Shown piece after piece: positions 44,101 through 52,229 of a DNA stretch of 64,000 nt (positions within the stretch are counted from its first letter, which is position 1; each line of letters starts with the position of its first letter). The DNA comes from Symbiodinium natans. Lineage: Eukaryota; Sar; Dinophyceae; Suessiales; Symbiodiniaceae. Under the pieces are notes generated by a model. That model was not told where the DNA came from. It searched no databases and worked only from the letters and a program-made list of their open reading frames with translations. The position numbers were made by a program, and so were the translations under genes. The DNA is taken from NCBI GenBank assembly GCA_905221605.1, contig CAJNDS010002774.1:218653-282652 (forward strand), read 5' to 3'.

Positions 44101-47100
44101 CACGCGGGTAAATGTATCGTACTGATGCCTTAACAGCCTTAACAGGCAGGGCAGGGAAGCTCTGGCGGGCAGCTGTGCCGGAACATAGCCTCAATAGGCA
44201 GCAAGGCTACTGCAAGGCGGGGGGCAATTGTACCGAAATGCTGGATAAGCCCTGAAAAAGCAGACCTGGGACGGACGGTGCCGGAATGCGAACCCTTGCA
44301 AATGGGTTTAGGGATACGGTGGCAGGTTCGAAGTGGTAGTTTGTTTGACGCCTCATCAGCACATCTCCTGTGCAGCCGGAAACGTGGCAAGCGATGTTGG
44401 GAATCTGTACAAAAGGCAAGTTTCTGGTACTAGTACCCGAGCCCTCCAGTCTAGACTTTTGCTGAGGAGGCAGTTCTGCTGCCACGAAGAAAAGCTTGGA
44501 TGCGACACCTGCGACGCCTCTTGCGGTGCAAGCGGCCGGAAACAGGGTTGCAAGAAGGGCTTGACGTGATACCTCAGGTTGGGAACCTTGCGTGCAGATT
44601 GGCCTCGTTAATCTAGATCCTGCTGCTGACGTATTATGCCAACACCTGGCCCCTCCCCCCCAATGAGTGGATGTGAGTGGACCGTGCCCAATCATGTCGA
44701 GTTGACAGTTTGAGCTGGCCTGGTGTAGAGATCCGAGGACTGCTTCGTGCGAAGACCGCGCGGCTGACCTGTATGCAAACGCAGAGGCCTTCATGTCTGT
44801 TGTTTCATAATGTTACATAACTAGGGTTCAATGCAGCCGGGCCGCACCTGGCTACAAGCAAGTGCAGGTCGGAAACTGCAGTCGTGCCCATGAAGAAGTT
44901 CTGCAAGTTTGTCCAGCGTGCTCAAAGTGCCGCATCCAAGATCTGAGCTGCTATCTCCATGACCACCATGGCCACCATGGCCACCATAGCCATGATGGCC
45001 ATCATGGACACCATGGCCACTACGGTCACCATGTGGTCAAACCAGAGCCGGCAAGAAAGACCCCTGAGAAAAGGCAGTTCCAGCATCTCAGGAAGGCGCA
45101 TGTCGTCAAACCCGAAGTGAAGACAGTGCAGACAGTGGTTACGGCTGAAACCGTGTGCTCCAAGCCCGCTGAAGTTGGCTTCATGTGGGCTCATCACAAT
45201 GGAGTGTGGCGGCCACCTGCAAAAATCGACCTTGCTGCAGTAGTGTTTACTTCATGAGGTTTCATTTTGGTCGAGGATATTGGTGGCTAGGACAGTTCTG
45301 CATCTTGGCTAAGGCGCAGCAAGGTTCCTTCTTCGTCCGGGCCACCTGAGATTGCCGCTGGCCCTGGCTTCATGTGGCACCAATCGGGCAATGGCTGGCA
45401 GCAGGCGCGAGCACCGTTCAGTCTCAGCGGGCTTTACATTTGCAGATAGCACGGGAGACAACGGTTCACTCACATTTTGCTGGGTCTCCAATGAATGTTG
45501 AAGGTATGTGTTCCGCATGCGGGCGCTTCGTCACCACCGACAAGTCCGGCTGGCACTGGCTTCATGTGGCAGCAGATCTCGGGTCCAGATGGAGACTTGG
45601 AGAGTTTTTTTTTGTGCACCACAGACTAGGAAGTGATCTCAGTGTTCACTGCAGTATCCCATAGCAGCAGTTTGCCACTTGAGCCCCTGCGATTGTGGCC
45701 ATTTCGTTGAACCGCACAGCCCGAAGTGATTGAGCTGCTCTCTTGAGACCACAACAATTGAAGGTGTCATTTCAGGCCTTATGTTCAGTCAGTAGTTATG
45801 GGCACCATACTCAGGCCCAACATGAACGAAGCTCCGCCGAAGCTCCCTCAACTATGCCCTTCCTATATGATCTTGCCAGCTGCGAGTTTTCACTGTGCAC
45901 TGGTTTCAGGCAAGATGTGGACACAAGTTCCGCTGAGAGTCAAAGATTTGCAAGGCATTTCATTCCCGGAGCATGCAGAGTCTCGGATGCACAGCTTACC
46001 GATGCTCCACGACAGTTTTTTTGTCGGCAAACTCCCCACTTTGCCAGGGACCCGTAGGGACTTGTGTGGACACCAAGGCTGGTGTAGGCTACATGTACCA
46101 CCTGTCCTCTGATGGCTGGTTGCAGGCCACGACTTTTTTGACAAATAGCTCCCAAATGCGCAGTCCCTTGGTCTCCTGCAAGAGGTGCCGGCACCGGAAA
46201 GCCTGAGTCGTCCGCAGCGTCCGTGCGAGCGTCGTGCTGGCCTGGGAATGCGATGGGTGTACACCGCCAGCGACCACGGGAGCGCAGCCTGACTGCGAGA
46301 CGCACATGCTGCCCTAGAACGGTTCTTCTTCTCTCTTTCGGATCTCTTTCTGAGGCATGGCAGCAGCAGCCGGTACCCAAGTGGCGTCCTGGCAGCTTCA
46401 ATCCGCAACCCTCCGTGCCTGCCGGGCCAGGCCAGGATACTTGTTCTCCATGCCTTCCCCGAATGCTCTAAATGCTTTAAAGTTTTAAAGCTGCACAAAT
46501 CTTTCGTGGCAAAAACTAAACAAACTGAAGTGCTCCGCCATCGCTTGATGGTTGTGGTGATGCCAGATGCACTTTGACAGTCTGCCTTAGATGCCTTCAG
46601 GCTTCATGTGGAGCTATGAGCCTGAAGATCATGGGTGGACGCAGATTTGCATTCCAGGACGGGCAGGGCCTCCAGCTGCACTAGCGCAAAAACACGCAAC
46701 AATTGTGTGGCCAACCAGGCTTCGGGCTTTGAATGGCTTTGAGCTTTGAGCTTTGAGCTGTTGCGAGGATGGCAGCAGAGCATGGGCGAGCCTCCCAGTT
46801 TGCGGGCTGGATTGGGCTTCATGTGGGGCAAGGCATGCGGGCAGTCGGCCAATCATTCAGTGCTTTGTGCGGTGCCGAAGTCTGAGTGCCTGTTGCAGGG
46901 TCCCGATGGTTCCTGGAAGCAGGCACGCTGTAGGTGAGCTGTACCCATACTGAACCCATGGTCAGAGAGTCCTGGGTCTGTGATGACCTGAAGCCCACTC
47001 AAGCCCCAGAGGAGCCCCGGAGGCCTCTTGGGATCCTCCAGAGCGTTCCCTTTCAAACCTCTGGGTCGCTGAATTTCCACCCCCTATCGTTAGGCGAACC

Positions 47101-50100
47101 AAGCAAACCTTTCAAAGTCGCAGGTCTACATCTTGTCCGACTCTTTTATTTGGAAGCCCCCGCAGAGCGATGCTGTTACTCATGAGTCATTGGATATCGC
47201 AACTTCTACATTAACAGCAAAACTGAAACTGGAGAAGTCGACTGCAGAGTGTTTTCTGCGACCGTAAGATATGTAATTTGACGCTACGTGGCCCGCCTCG
47301 GCCTGGGCGCGGGTGTAAAGCCTGTTGCAACACGCAGGGATGCGGGCTCATGTGGGAGTGATAAGACAAGAAACTCCACATGTGGGAGTGGTAAAGAAGG
47401 AGGGGCTGGGGTTGAAGGGCGGGGTAGGGGTCAGGGGTCGGCATAAGGGCAGGTGTTGGGAAGGGGATTAAAGGTGTGGTATGCCTTATTCTTCCAAACA
47501 CCTACAGATCCAACCTCGGTGGAGTACACGTAGAATTCAAGCATCACGCTGACTGAATAGTTGAGATTCGATATGAAGGCAGTGCGAACCATGCACAGTT
47601 TCAGTGAGACCTCCGAGAAGTGCCATATGTTGTTCGGATAACAGTTGCTACTACAAGCCGGCAAGACTGCAGCAATACTCACAAGCTTGGGGTTAGGGAG
47701 TACTTCTACCCCTTTATAGTTCTGTTGGGATTCTCGTGGACTGGGCTCCTCGGCTCTCTTTGCGCTTGAGCTGGGTTGCTGGCTCTTTGAATCTTGTCAG
47801 CGCGAAGCTGCCTGATGCAGGCGACCGTTCCTCGTAGCTTTCGGGCTAGCTGCGCGAAGAAGCCGCCCATGGCCGGCTTTGTCCCAGCAGGCACCATTTG
47901 CGATGTGTTTGTGCATGCGGTTTCAAGTGTTTAGTCTTAAGTCTCGAGGCCTCTAATTCTGTGAGCAGTCGGTTGAAACTTGTGTTCTCATGAGGCAAAG
48001 GCTTCATGTGGAAGTGCGTGATGGAGCACCAGTTGGCTGTGTGGACACAGGTTCACCGGGACTGGACAGGCGATAGAGCAGACGCTCCTCCCCACGAGCC
48101 TCCTGGGAATGGCCTTATGTGGATCTTTCGGGATGGAGGCTGGCAGCAGCGGCCCATCCCCGGCTGGACGTCCCGTGACGCGCCCAGCCTTCCTGCTGGC
48201 GACGGGCTAATGTGGAATCGTGCCCTGGCATGCCCTGGCAAGTGCTCCGTAGAAAGGGGCCTTTGTTTGTGACTGTCATGTCCTGCATCCATTCTTGCCG
48301 AAGTGTGTGTCTTTTGACATCAAACGCTTGGTGTTCATGCGCTTGCCGTGTCTTGGCTGTTGCCTCTGACTGCTAAGGAGTGTCGTTGGATGGACAGCAG
48401 GTGTGGCGCCAGGATATCATACCTGATTGGGATGTGGACACAGCTGCGCACCCCCCATCGGAGCCAGCTGGTGAAGGTTTCCTGTGGCAGTATGTTGACA
48501 AGGGTGGGCAGAAGGAATGGACCCAGGAAGAGATCAGAGACTGGTATGCCGACAGCGCGAACCACCCACCCAGAGAGTATGCAGGCACTGGAGAGATGTG
48601 GAAGTTTGTTTCGCACCAGGGTGCCCCAGGACTTTGGGAGCAGGTTTCCATACCGGACTTCCGCACACTTGATCAGTTCAATCCACCCACTCCTCCTGCT
48701 GGAAATGGCTTCATGTGGCACTTCGATGAGCAGACAGGGCGATGGAATCAGCTGAGAATAGCTGGGTGGATCAACGTTCCCTGGCGCCAAGTGAGCAGAA
48801 AGATTTTGGCATGTCGACTGGCATGCAGCATGCATGGTAAGGACAACCCTGCGCTGTTCTAAGGCGACTGAAGCTCATCCGCCGCAGGTCCCGGCCGGCG
48901 TAGGCTACATGTGGAAGTGGCAGAAGGAAAACGGCGAGAAGCACTGGCGCCAAGTCAAGCTGACCCTGTCGGACTTGACCAATCCGCATCGGCTTCCCAG
49001 CGAGCCCGGGTCCAAAGCTGGGAGCTGTCATGGTTTGAGTGTTTGAGTGTTCGAGTGTTTGAGTGTTTGAGTGCTGCCATTTGCCTGCCCACCGTTCTTG
49101 CCATGTACTCGCCAACTGTACTCGCAGACTTGTGTTTGTGGACCAAGGCCAGCAGGCGAGGGATTCAAGTGGGTGTACCAGGAGTCGGGCCAGCCACACT
49201 GGGAACAAAGACTCATTGCGCAGCCAGGTTGCACCGGCTTCTTATGCTCACTTCGCTTTTGGTGACAATTTGTTTGTCGGCGGCGTGGTCCCCTTTACAA
49301 GCGATCTGCTCAAGATGCCCCAAAGTGCGCTCTTCCCAGCACTTGTACAGCTCAGGGGACTTGACCTCGCCACCTGCTGTCGGTTGAATGCTTGCAAATG
49401 CTTGTAGCCTGGATCTTTTCAGGCGTGTTAGACCAGAACTTGTTTTCTTGCAGTTCCCCTTTCAGAAGACAACAGGAATGCCGTAAAATACGTAGAATCC
49501 GACTGAGCGTCGATGTGCAGTCGAATTACAAAGATTTGCGATCCGACATCGGCGCAGTGTCTGTAGAATTTGATGCCGCAGCAGGTCGTCGAATCGATGA
49601 CCTGACGTGCCATGTATGCGTGGGATAATAGCCAAGACAGCAGCAGAAAGCCTTTGCTTGGTGAAGAGCCACCTCGATGCCAGATCGATTAGGTCCGTCA
49701 GATATGTTGCGACATGGCCCAGGCAATGACCTGCTACTGCGCATGCTGGATAAGGATGATGCATCGCGTGACCCACCTATAGTTGGAGCGTCAATAGCTT
49801 CATATCATAACCGGTTCATCGTTGCTCATGGCTGGACAAGTCGAGGTCCAGATGCGACTCAGTGCCTGGAGCATCCGTGGTTTTCCGCATATAGCGAGGC
49901 CCCCATGCTTGCGCCTCTGTTTAGAGTTTGCGATAAGCACGATTTGCTTGAGATTGCATTGCTCGGGACAGGTTCCGCCAACTCTTTCCGTAGGCGTTCT
50001 TCAATGCGCGAGGATCTCAGCGTCTCAGCACGGATTTTTCAAAAACGAAGTACACGATCATCGAGAGGAATTGGGATGATCCCGATCTGGAGACTTTCAG

Positions 50101-51720
50101 TATCTTCCGCTTTGTGGCGGACTAGCCAAAGTTTCGCCGGGCCTCAGGTTGAGTCCTATGCCAGGATGCCAGAGCTTCGCAAGGCCGGACATCGGACCTT
50201 GGAGGTGTCAGGAAGCCAGAGTCGCATGGAGCTGCACAGATCTGTGATCCGTGAGGGAATTTTCTTACTTTTGGCGCATCAATACGAAGTGCAGAAAGCC
50301 GCCTGGGGCCCGGCAAGAGCCGTAGCAGGAAGCGACTGTAACGGTTTCTAGCAACCCGTCGCCTCGGTTCCAAGCTCAGGCCCTTGTGGAGCTCCGGTCG
50401 CTTTTCACTCACTTTGATGTGCGGAACCAGGGCAGCCGGCTCAGAGTGTCCTTATGTCACTCCATGGTAACCTATGTCTTATGCCGCACTTCCTGTCATG
50501 GCAGAGCAAAACTTGTGAATTGGTGGCTGAGGCAGTTTGAGTGCGCAGGATCTCAAGGCTGTGCTCGTTAAGCCTTGCCCTCAGAGCCTTGTCCAGGCTG
50601 TCATGAGTGAAGTTGCAGTTGCAGGGGCAAAGAACCTATGCCAGATGCGTGTTTATTGAACACTGTGAGAAGTTCTTCACTGCCCTCACTGCCCTCACTG
50701 CCCTCACTGCCCTCACTGCCAGCCAGGAGTGGCATGGGAGCTGTGGCCGCCGAGCGTGTCTGCCATGCCCTAGACCATCGAAGAGATGGGCAGATCACCT
50801 GGACCGGAAGAAGCTTCTTGAAGGCTATTCGAGAGGATTTCCTGACTTCTAGGGCTTCTGGCTCTTTCTAAGTGGCCCACCCCTGCGCGGGATTTGTGGC
50901 TCGTAGGGCCAGATGCAGTTTTGCTGTGGCTTCGGGCTTCAGAGCCCAGGTTTGGATTTTCAGTTGAAGCGGGCGCACTTTCACAAGTACAGAGTTGCCA
51001 AGGGTTTCATAGGCAACTGCCTCCGAGCTGTCTTGTAGAAGTTAGCAGGACTGAGTTCACCGCGGCTGCGATGTGGTACGTGGCTGGTATCTTACATTCT
51101 TGCCTGCGGTGTTCGACGGTTCCAAGCGACGTCACGTGGATCCTCTCAGGTTTGCCGCAATAACCGCGCTATCGACGCAGCCTTCGCCACTTTTGATGCC
51201 GACCAGGACGATGTTTGCTGCATCTCTCTCTCTCTCTCTCTCGCTCTCTCTCTGTCTGTGCAAATTCACAGGCAAATGTCGGCTTGTTTTCTACTCGCAC
51301 TCTGCAGGACGGGCGGATCACTGCCCAGGACCTGCAGACTGTGCTGGCGGACGAAAAGGGCGCTCGGCTTACACCTTCCTTCATGCAGGTGGAACGACAG
51401 CTTGGGCAAGTTTGCCAGTTGAGTCCGTGTCTAGAGGCCGCGAAGCATGGCAAAAGCACATGCCCGTGCTTTTTGAAGAGATGGTCAGTGACCCAGCTTG
51501 TATGAAGTGTGGGAGGGTGACACTTTGAGGGGCCGGACCGCCTTGAGCACTTCAGCTTTTTGTGTTGGTGCACTGTCAACTTTGACGACCTTCCCGGTTG
51601 ACTGAGGAGAAGCAGGAAATCACCTCCATGCAGAGGAAGGGCAGCGTCACAGTGTATAATGCAGACAGCTTCATGGCACCTGATGTGATGCCAGGACGGC
51701 TCGAAACGCAATTCGCAGTT
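34782..51720 (+). CDS. Calcium-dependent protein kinase (CDPK-like), split by an ~11 kb interval
   Basis: Ser/Thr kinase followed by EF-hands, the CDPK layout of alveolates and plants; it phosphorylates proteins in response to Ca2+. Exons on the plus strand: 34782-34814 and 35104-35163 (Gly loop), 36640-36706 (helix C), 36777-36815, 36893-about 36962, 37674-37724, 38086-38124, 38183-38218 (catalytic loop), 38345-38406 (DFG), 38489-38534 (APE), 38617-38646, 38702-about 38750, then 49722-49770 and 49852-49898 (end of kinase), and EF-hand exons 50380-50428, 50730-50870, 51150-51210 and 51308-51370. Spliced phases agree wherever two consecutive exons were both found. The exon with the invariant beta3 Lys and roughly 35 residues before LLRMLDKDD were not located. 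Donors are mixed GC/GT; acceptors are almost all AG|G. Confidence 0.88.
36640..36962 (+). CDS. CDPK: helix C to hinge exons
   Basis: Exon 36640-36706 reads SDMTSQQILQEIGNMAMLDH then PN, with the helix-C Glu in LQEI. Exon 36777-36815 reads VIKVFEYFDAPNF. Exon 36893-36962 reads VSQIMEPCYGGELQDK, the hinge (ME-C-GGEL). The three read through in phase as LDHPN|VIKVFEYF; donors are GC and GT. Confidence 0.9.
37674..38218 (+). CDS. CDPK: helix E and catalytic-loop exons
   Basis: Exon 37674-37724 reads APYDEAFVCDVMKQTLR. Exon 38086-38124 reads ALAFMHKKPFLHK. Exon 38183-38218 reads DLKPQNIMLVDQ. Joined they give FLHKDLKPQN, so the catalytic loop is HKD rather than the usual HRD. The catalytic Asp, Lys and Asn are present. 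All three donors are GT. Confidence 0.93.
38345..38750 (+). CDS. CDPK: DFG to subdomain IX exons
   Basis: Exon 38345-38406 reads SSIKVIDFGLAELFNPKQ. Exon 38489-38534 reads FANFIGGTRLYMAPE. Exon 38617-38646 reads QMTVKTDIWS. Exon 38702-38750 reads AGVILYNLLTGDFPFL. DFG, GT..YMAPE and DIWSAGVILY are all intact. Donors are GT, GC, GC; the exact 3' edge of the last exon is uncertain (FPFL|GC is likely). Confidence 0.93.
39504..40286 (+). CDS. Coding-like stretch with a frame change, unrecognised
   Basis: One frame runs 39504-40037 (end part LEIAMLEVLHTDNEAAAPST). The next coding-like text is DSLRQAWEWFMSPLVQLSK (40035-40095), then, in a third frame, STDVLRGIAQKKYMASLRCI to HEQF and TGA at 40286. 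Lies inside the interval that splits the CDPK. It could be a broken retrocopy or chance. Confidence 0.25.
41048..41700 (+). CDS. Membrane protein with VGxGxGxY repeats and a WCC...GC cysteine motif
   Basis: Exon candidates: 41050-41120 reads MTSVQREKWKYVGTGKGTY; 41207-41263 reads MLFVGDGHGNYEKEQ; 41370-41517 contains WTVLGMTLLLLAIVAIAMGY followed by FFIRRR, a membrane helix with a basic stop; 41521-41700 contains MYSCRGDMSQWLVEERDWCC then SDKGIGCW. The C...W.....WCC.....GC pattern and the YVGxGxGxY repeats recur, as I recall, in many dinoflagellate surface-type proteins; function is unknown. Lies in the CDPK-splitting interval on the same strand. Confidence 0.6.
42530..42730 (+). repeat. Degenerate CCAGAGTATCC / GGAGTGCCCA repeat
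   Basis: CCCAGAGTAT or CCAGAGTATC recurs at about 42534, 42570, 42664 and 42702, interleaved with GGAGTGCCCA and AGAGTCCC. The period is irregular (30-60 bases). Open frames here are by-products. Confidence 0.6.
43191..44133 (+). CDS. Long overlapping open frames, uncertain
   Basis: Frame one (43191-43613) reads MQRAKNTKQWRLFGRTPATS, then HDFLGLSPADRNASGSE. Frame two is open 43348-44133 and includes KHFCCSFVDIGCQKFDCQLQ. The end of frame two runs into a minisatellite, so its length is partly repeat-driven. No family recognised and no splice sites fixed. Confidence 0.25.
43965..44260 (+). repeat. Degenerate minisatellite with TGTACCGGAATGTTGCC core
   Basis: The core TACCGGAATGTTGCCTTAGCA or variants (GCACCGGAATGTTGCC, TGCCGGAACATAGCC, TACCGAAATGCTGG) recurs at about 43983, 44022, 44062, 44168 and 44231, with GGCAGGGCAGGGGCAG linkers. 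Unit length varies around 40-60 bases. Confidence 0.75.
44862..45257 (+). CDS. Repeat protein: Cys/His-rich first exon
   Basis: Contains CPACSKCRIQDLSC, then a His/Gly tract (DHHGHHGHHSHDGHHGHHGH, encoded by CACCATGGC-type repeats at 44960-45030), then Val/Lys-rich KPEVKTVQTVVTAETV and the first repeat unit KPAEVGFMWAHHNGVW. The His tract and the preceding Cys pair could bind metal, by composition only. The 3' edge is uncertain; the frame stays open to 45257. Confidence 0.65.
   Translation: MQVGNCSRAHEEVLQVCPACSKCRIQDLSCYLHDHHGHHGHHSHDGHHGHHGHYGHHVVKPEPARKTPEKRQFQHLRKAHVVKPEVKTVQTVVTAETVCSKPAEVGFMWAHHNGVWRPPAKIDLAAVVFTS
44862..49213 (+). CDS. Multi-exon tandem-repeat protein with PAGxGFMW...WxQ units (unrecognised family)
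   Basis: At least fourteen copies of a ~30-35 residue unit, consensus hPPxxPAGxGFMWxxxxxxGxWxQxxIPxW. Cores include VGFMWAHHNGVW (45177), PGFMWHQSGNGWQQ (45363), TGFMWQQISGPDG (45540), VGYMYHLSSDGWLQ (46084), GFMWSYEPEDHGWTQ (46590), GLGFMWGKACG (46807), GFMWKCVMEHQLAVWTQ (48001), NGLMWIFRDGGWQQRPIPGW (48110), DGLMWNRALA (48199), three in the 48401-48790 exon, VGYMWKWQKENGEKHWRQ (48897) and EGFKWVYQESGQPHWEQ (49158). Many exons end right after WxQ in phase 0 at GC or GT donors. The unit is reminiscent of short Trp-rich beta repeats, but I cannot name it. The whole gene lies in the interval that splits the CDPK kinase domain. Confidence 0.8.
45351..45404 (+). CDS. Repeat protein: single-unit exon
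   Basis: 54 nt, phase 0 at both ends: IAAGPGFMWHQSGNGWQQ, preceded by CTGAG and followed by a GC donor. It is a clean example of one unit per exon. Confidence 0.75.
46078..46125 (+). CDS. Repeat protein: single-unit exon
   Basis: 48 nt, 16 codons, AGVGYMYHLSSDGWLQ, phase 0-0, with CCAAG acceptor and GC donor. The usual FMW is YMY here. Confidence 0.75.
46350..46935 (+). CDS. Repeat protein: several part-unit exons
   Basis: 46350-46437 reads AWQQQPVPKWRPGSFNPQPS then VPAGPGQ. 46588-46680 reads GFMWSYEPEDHGWTQICIPG. 46780-46828 reads EPPSLRAGLGFMWGK. 46899-46922 is an 8-codon exon GPDGSWKQ. Each piece is a first or second half of the consensus unit, so units here are divided over two exons at the FMW...W boundary. 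Confidence 0.65.
47431..47897 (-). CDS. Minus-strand coding-like pieces within the repeat-protein locus
   Basis: 47897-47706 reads VPAGTKPAMGGFFAQLARKL, then RGTVACIRQLRADKIQRAS, to a stop. 47650-47480 reads PNNIWHFSEVSLKLCMVRTA, then FISNLNYSVSVMLEFYVYST. The strand opposite to all neighbouring exons and the broken frame suggest a retrocopy fragment or an unrelated nested gene. Unrecognised. Confidence 0.35.
48001..48231 (+). CDS. Repeat protein: two-and-a-half-unit exon
   Basis: Reads GFMWKCVMEHQLAVWTQVHR, then APPHEPPGNGLMWIFRDGGW, QQRPIPGWTSRDAPSLPAGD and GLMWNRAL. Preceded by GCAAAG and likely ended at a GC donor. Spacing between successive MW pairs is 30-38 residues. Confidence 0.8.
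48401..48790 (+). CDS. Repeat protein: 130-codon exon with three complete units
   Basis: Exactly 130 codons from AG|GTGTGG to CAA|GTGAGC. It reads VWRQDIIPDWDVDTAAHPPS, EPAGEGFLWQYVDKGGQKEW, YAGTGEMWKFVSHQGAPGLW, and PPAGNGFMWHFDEQTGRW. It ends WRQ, as the next exon does. This is the longest exon in the window and the best place to define the unit. Confidence 0.9.
48888..48953 (+). CDS. Repeat protein: single-unit exon
   Basis: 66 nt, phase 0-0: VPAGVGYMWKWQKENGEKHW then RQ, with CGCAG acceptor and GT donor after WRQ. A further unit follows at about 49152-49207 (EGFKWVYQESGQPHWEQ). Confidence 0.85.
49033..49075 (+). repeat. Short tandem repeat GAGTGTTT
   Basis: About five copies of (T)GAGTGTTTGAGTGTTC-type 9-10 base units in an intron of the repeat-protein gene. 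Confidence 0.8.
49722..49898 (+). CDS. CDPK: last kinase-domain exons (subdomains X-XI)
   Basis: Exon 49722-49770 reads NDLLLRMLDKDDASR. Exon 49852-49898 completes it with ATQCLEHPWFSAYSE, spliced as DASRDATQCLEHPWF. This is the RMLxxD...R...LxHPWF block that ends CDPK catalytic domains. It resumes the domain broken off at 38750, about 11 kb upstream. The donor after YSE is GC. Confidence 0.85.
50380..51370 (+). CDS. CDPK: EF-hand exons
   Basis: Exon 50380-50428 reads ALVELRSLFTHFDVRNQG. Exon 50730-50870 contains HALDHRRDGQITWTGRSFLK. Exon 51150-51210 reads AIDAAFATFDADQ and joins exon 51308-51370, DGRITAQDLQTVLADEKG. Loops: D-V-R-N-Q-G (weak), D-H-R-R-D-G-Q-I-T-W-T-G (no acidic residue at position 12) and D-A-D-Q-D-G-R-I-T-A-Q-D (complete). 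Only the last looks like a full Ca2+ site. The intron before 51308 contains a TC microsatellite. Confidence 0.85.
50677..50722 (+). repeat. Tandem repeat, 9-bp unit CTGCCCTCA
   Basis: Five near-perfect copies in the intron just before the second EF-hand exon. A 9-bp unit stays in frame, hence spurious open frames on both strands. Confidence 0.9.
51221..51262 (+). repeat. (TC)n microsatellite
   Basis: TCTCTC run with single G interruptions in the intron between the two halves of the third EF-hand. Confidence 0.9.
51605..51720 (+). CDS. Candidate 3' exon after the CDPK EF-hands
   Basis: Reads TEEKQEITSMQRKGSVTVYN, then ADSFMAPDVMPGRLETQF. Soluble, protein-like composition and same strand as the CDPK; no stop or start fixed. 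It may be the CDPK C-terminus or a separate gene. Confidence 0.45.
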
Positions 51721-51841
51721 TCATGCACGTCTTGAAGAAGGAGGTGAGGGTGTGACAATGTTGCCACTACGCCGGAATACACCTCTAGCCATATGTACGC
51801 TTTAGATGGCAAAGCTTTATTGCCTTTCACTCTGTTGGCCA

Positions 51842-52138
51842 GGCAATGAGGTATGCAAACCTCGACCAGCAAGGGCCCCCAGAGCTGAGTCAGGTACAGA
51901 CGTGTTCGAAGTTGTGTGAGTTCTGGCAGCCAGCGGGGCAAGGTTCCGCCAGTACTTGCAGCAGAACATGGATTTTCGAGCCTGGAGCTCGTTTGTTTTT
52001 GCGGCTTTTGCACTGCAAGCATATCTGGCACAACGTTATGAAGGCTGGCGATGCCCTGTACGCAGTGACATAGCAGGGCGGAAAATCTTTCAAGAGCTGC
52101 TCGATACAGGGAAGTCTTTCCTTTGCATATAGGGATGG
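51842..52138 (+). CDS. Candidate 3' exons, hydrophobic
   Basis: An exon after GCCAG at 51842 reads AMRYANLDQQGPPELSQ. A frame from about 51940 reads RQYLQQNMDFRAWSSFVFAA, then FALQAYLAQRYEGW, to a stop near 52138. The latter contains a hydrophobic run that could be a membrane helix. Unrecognised; other frames are also open. Confidence 0.3.
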
Positions 52139-52229
52139 GATCTGAAGCCACCAAAGGATCTTGGGTTTAGGGTTGTGGGAAGGAAGCCTCAGCCAACCCC
52201 CTTGCGGCGCCTTTGGTACCGATTTCAGA

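Noticed and set aside
51576-52154. 192-codon minus-strand open frame
   Set aside because: It overlaps more convincing plus-strand exons and shows no domain.
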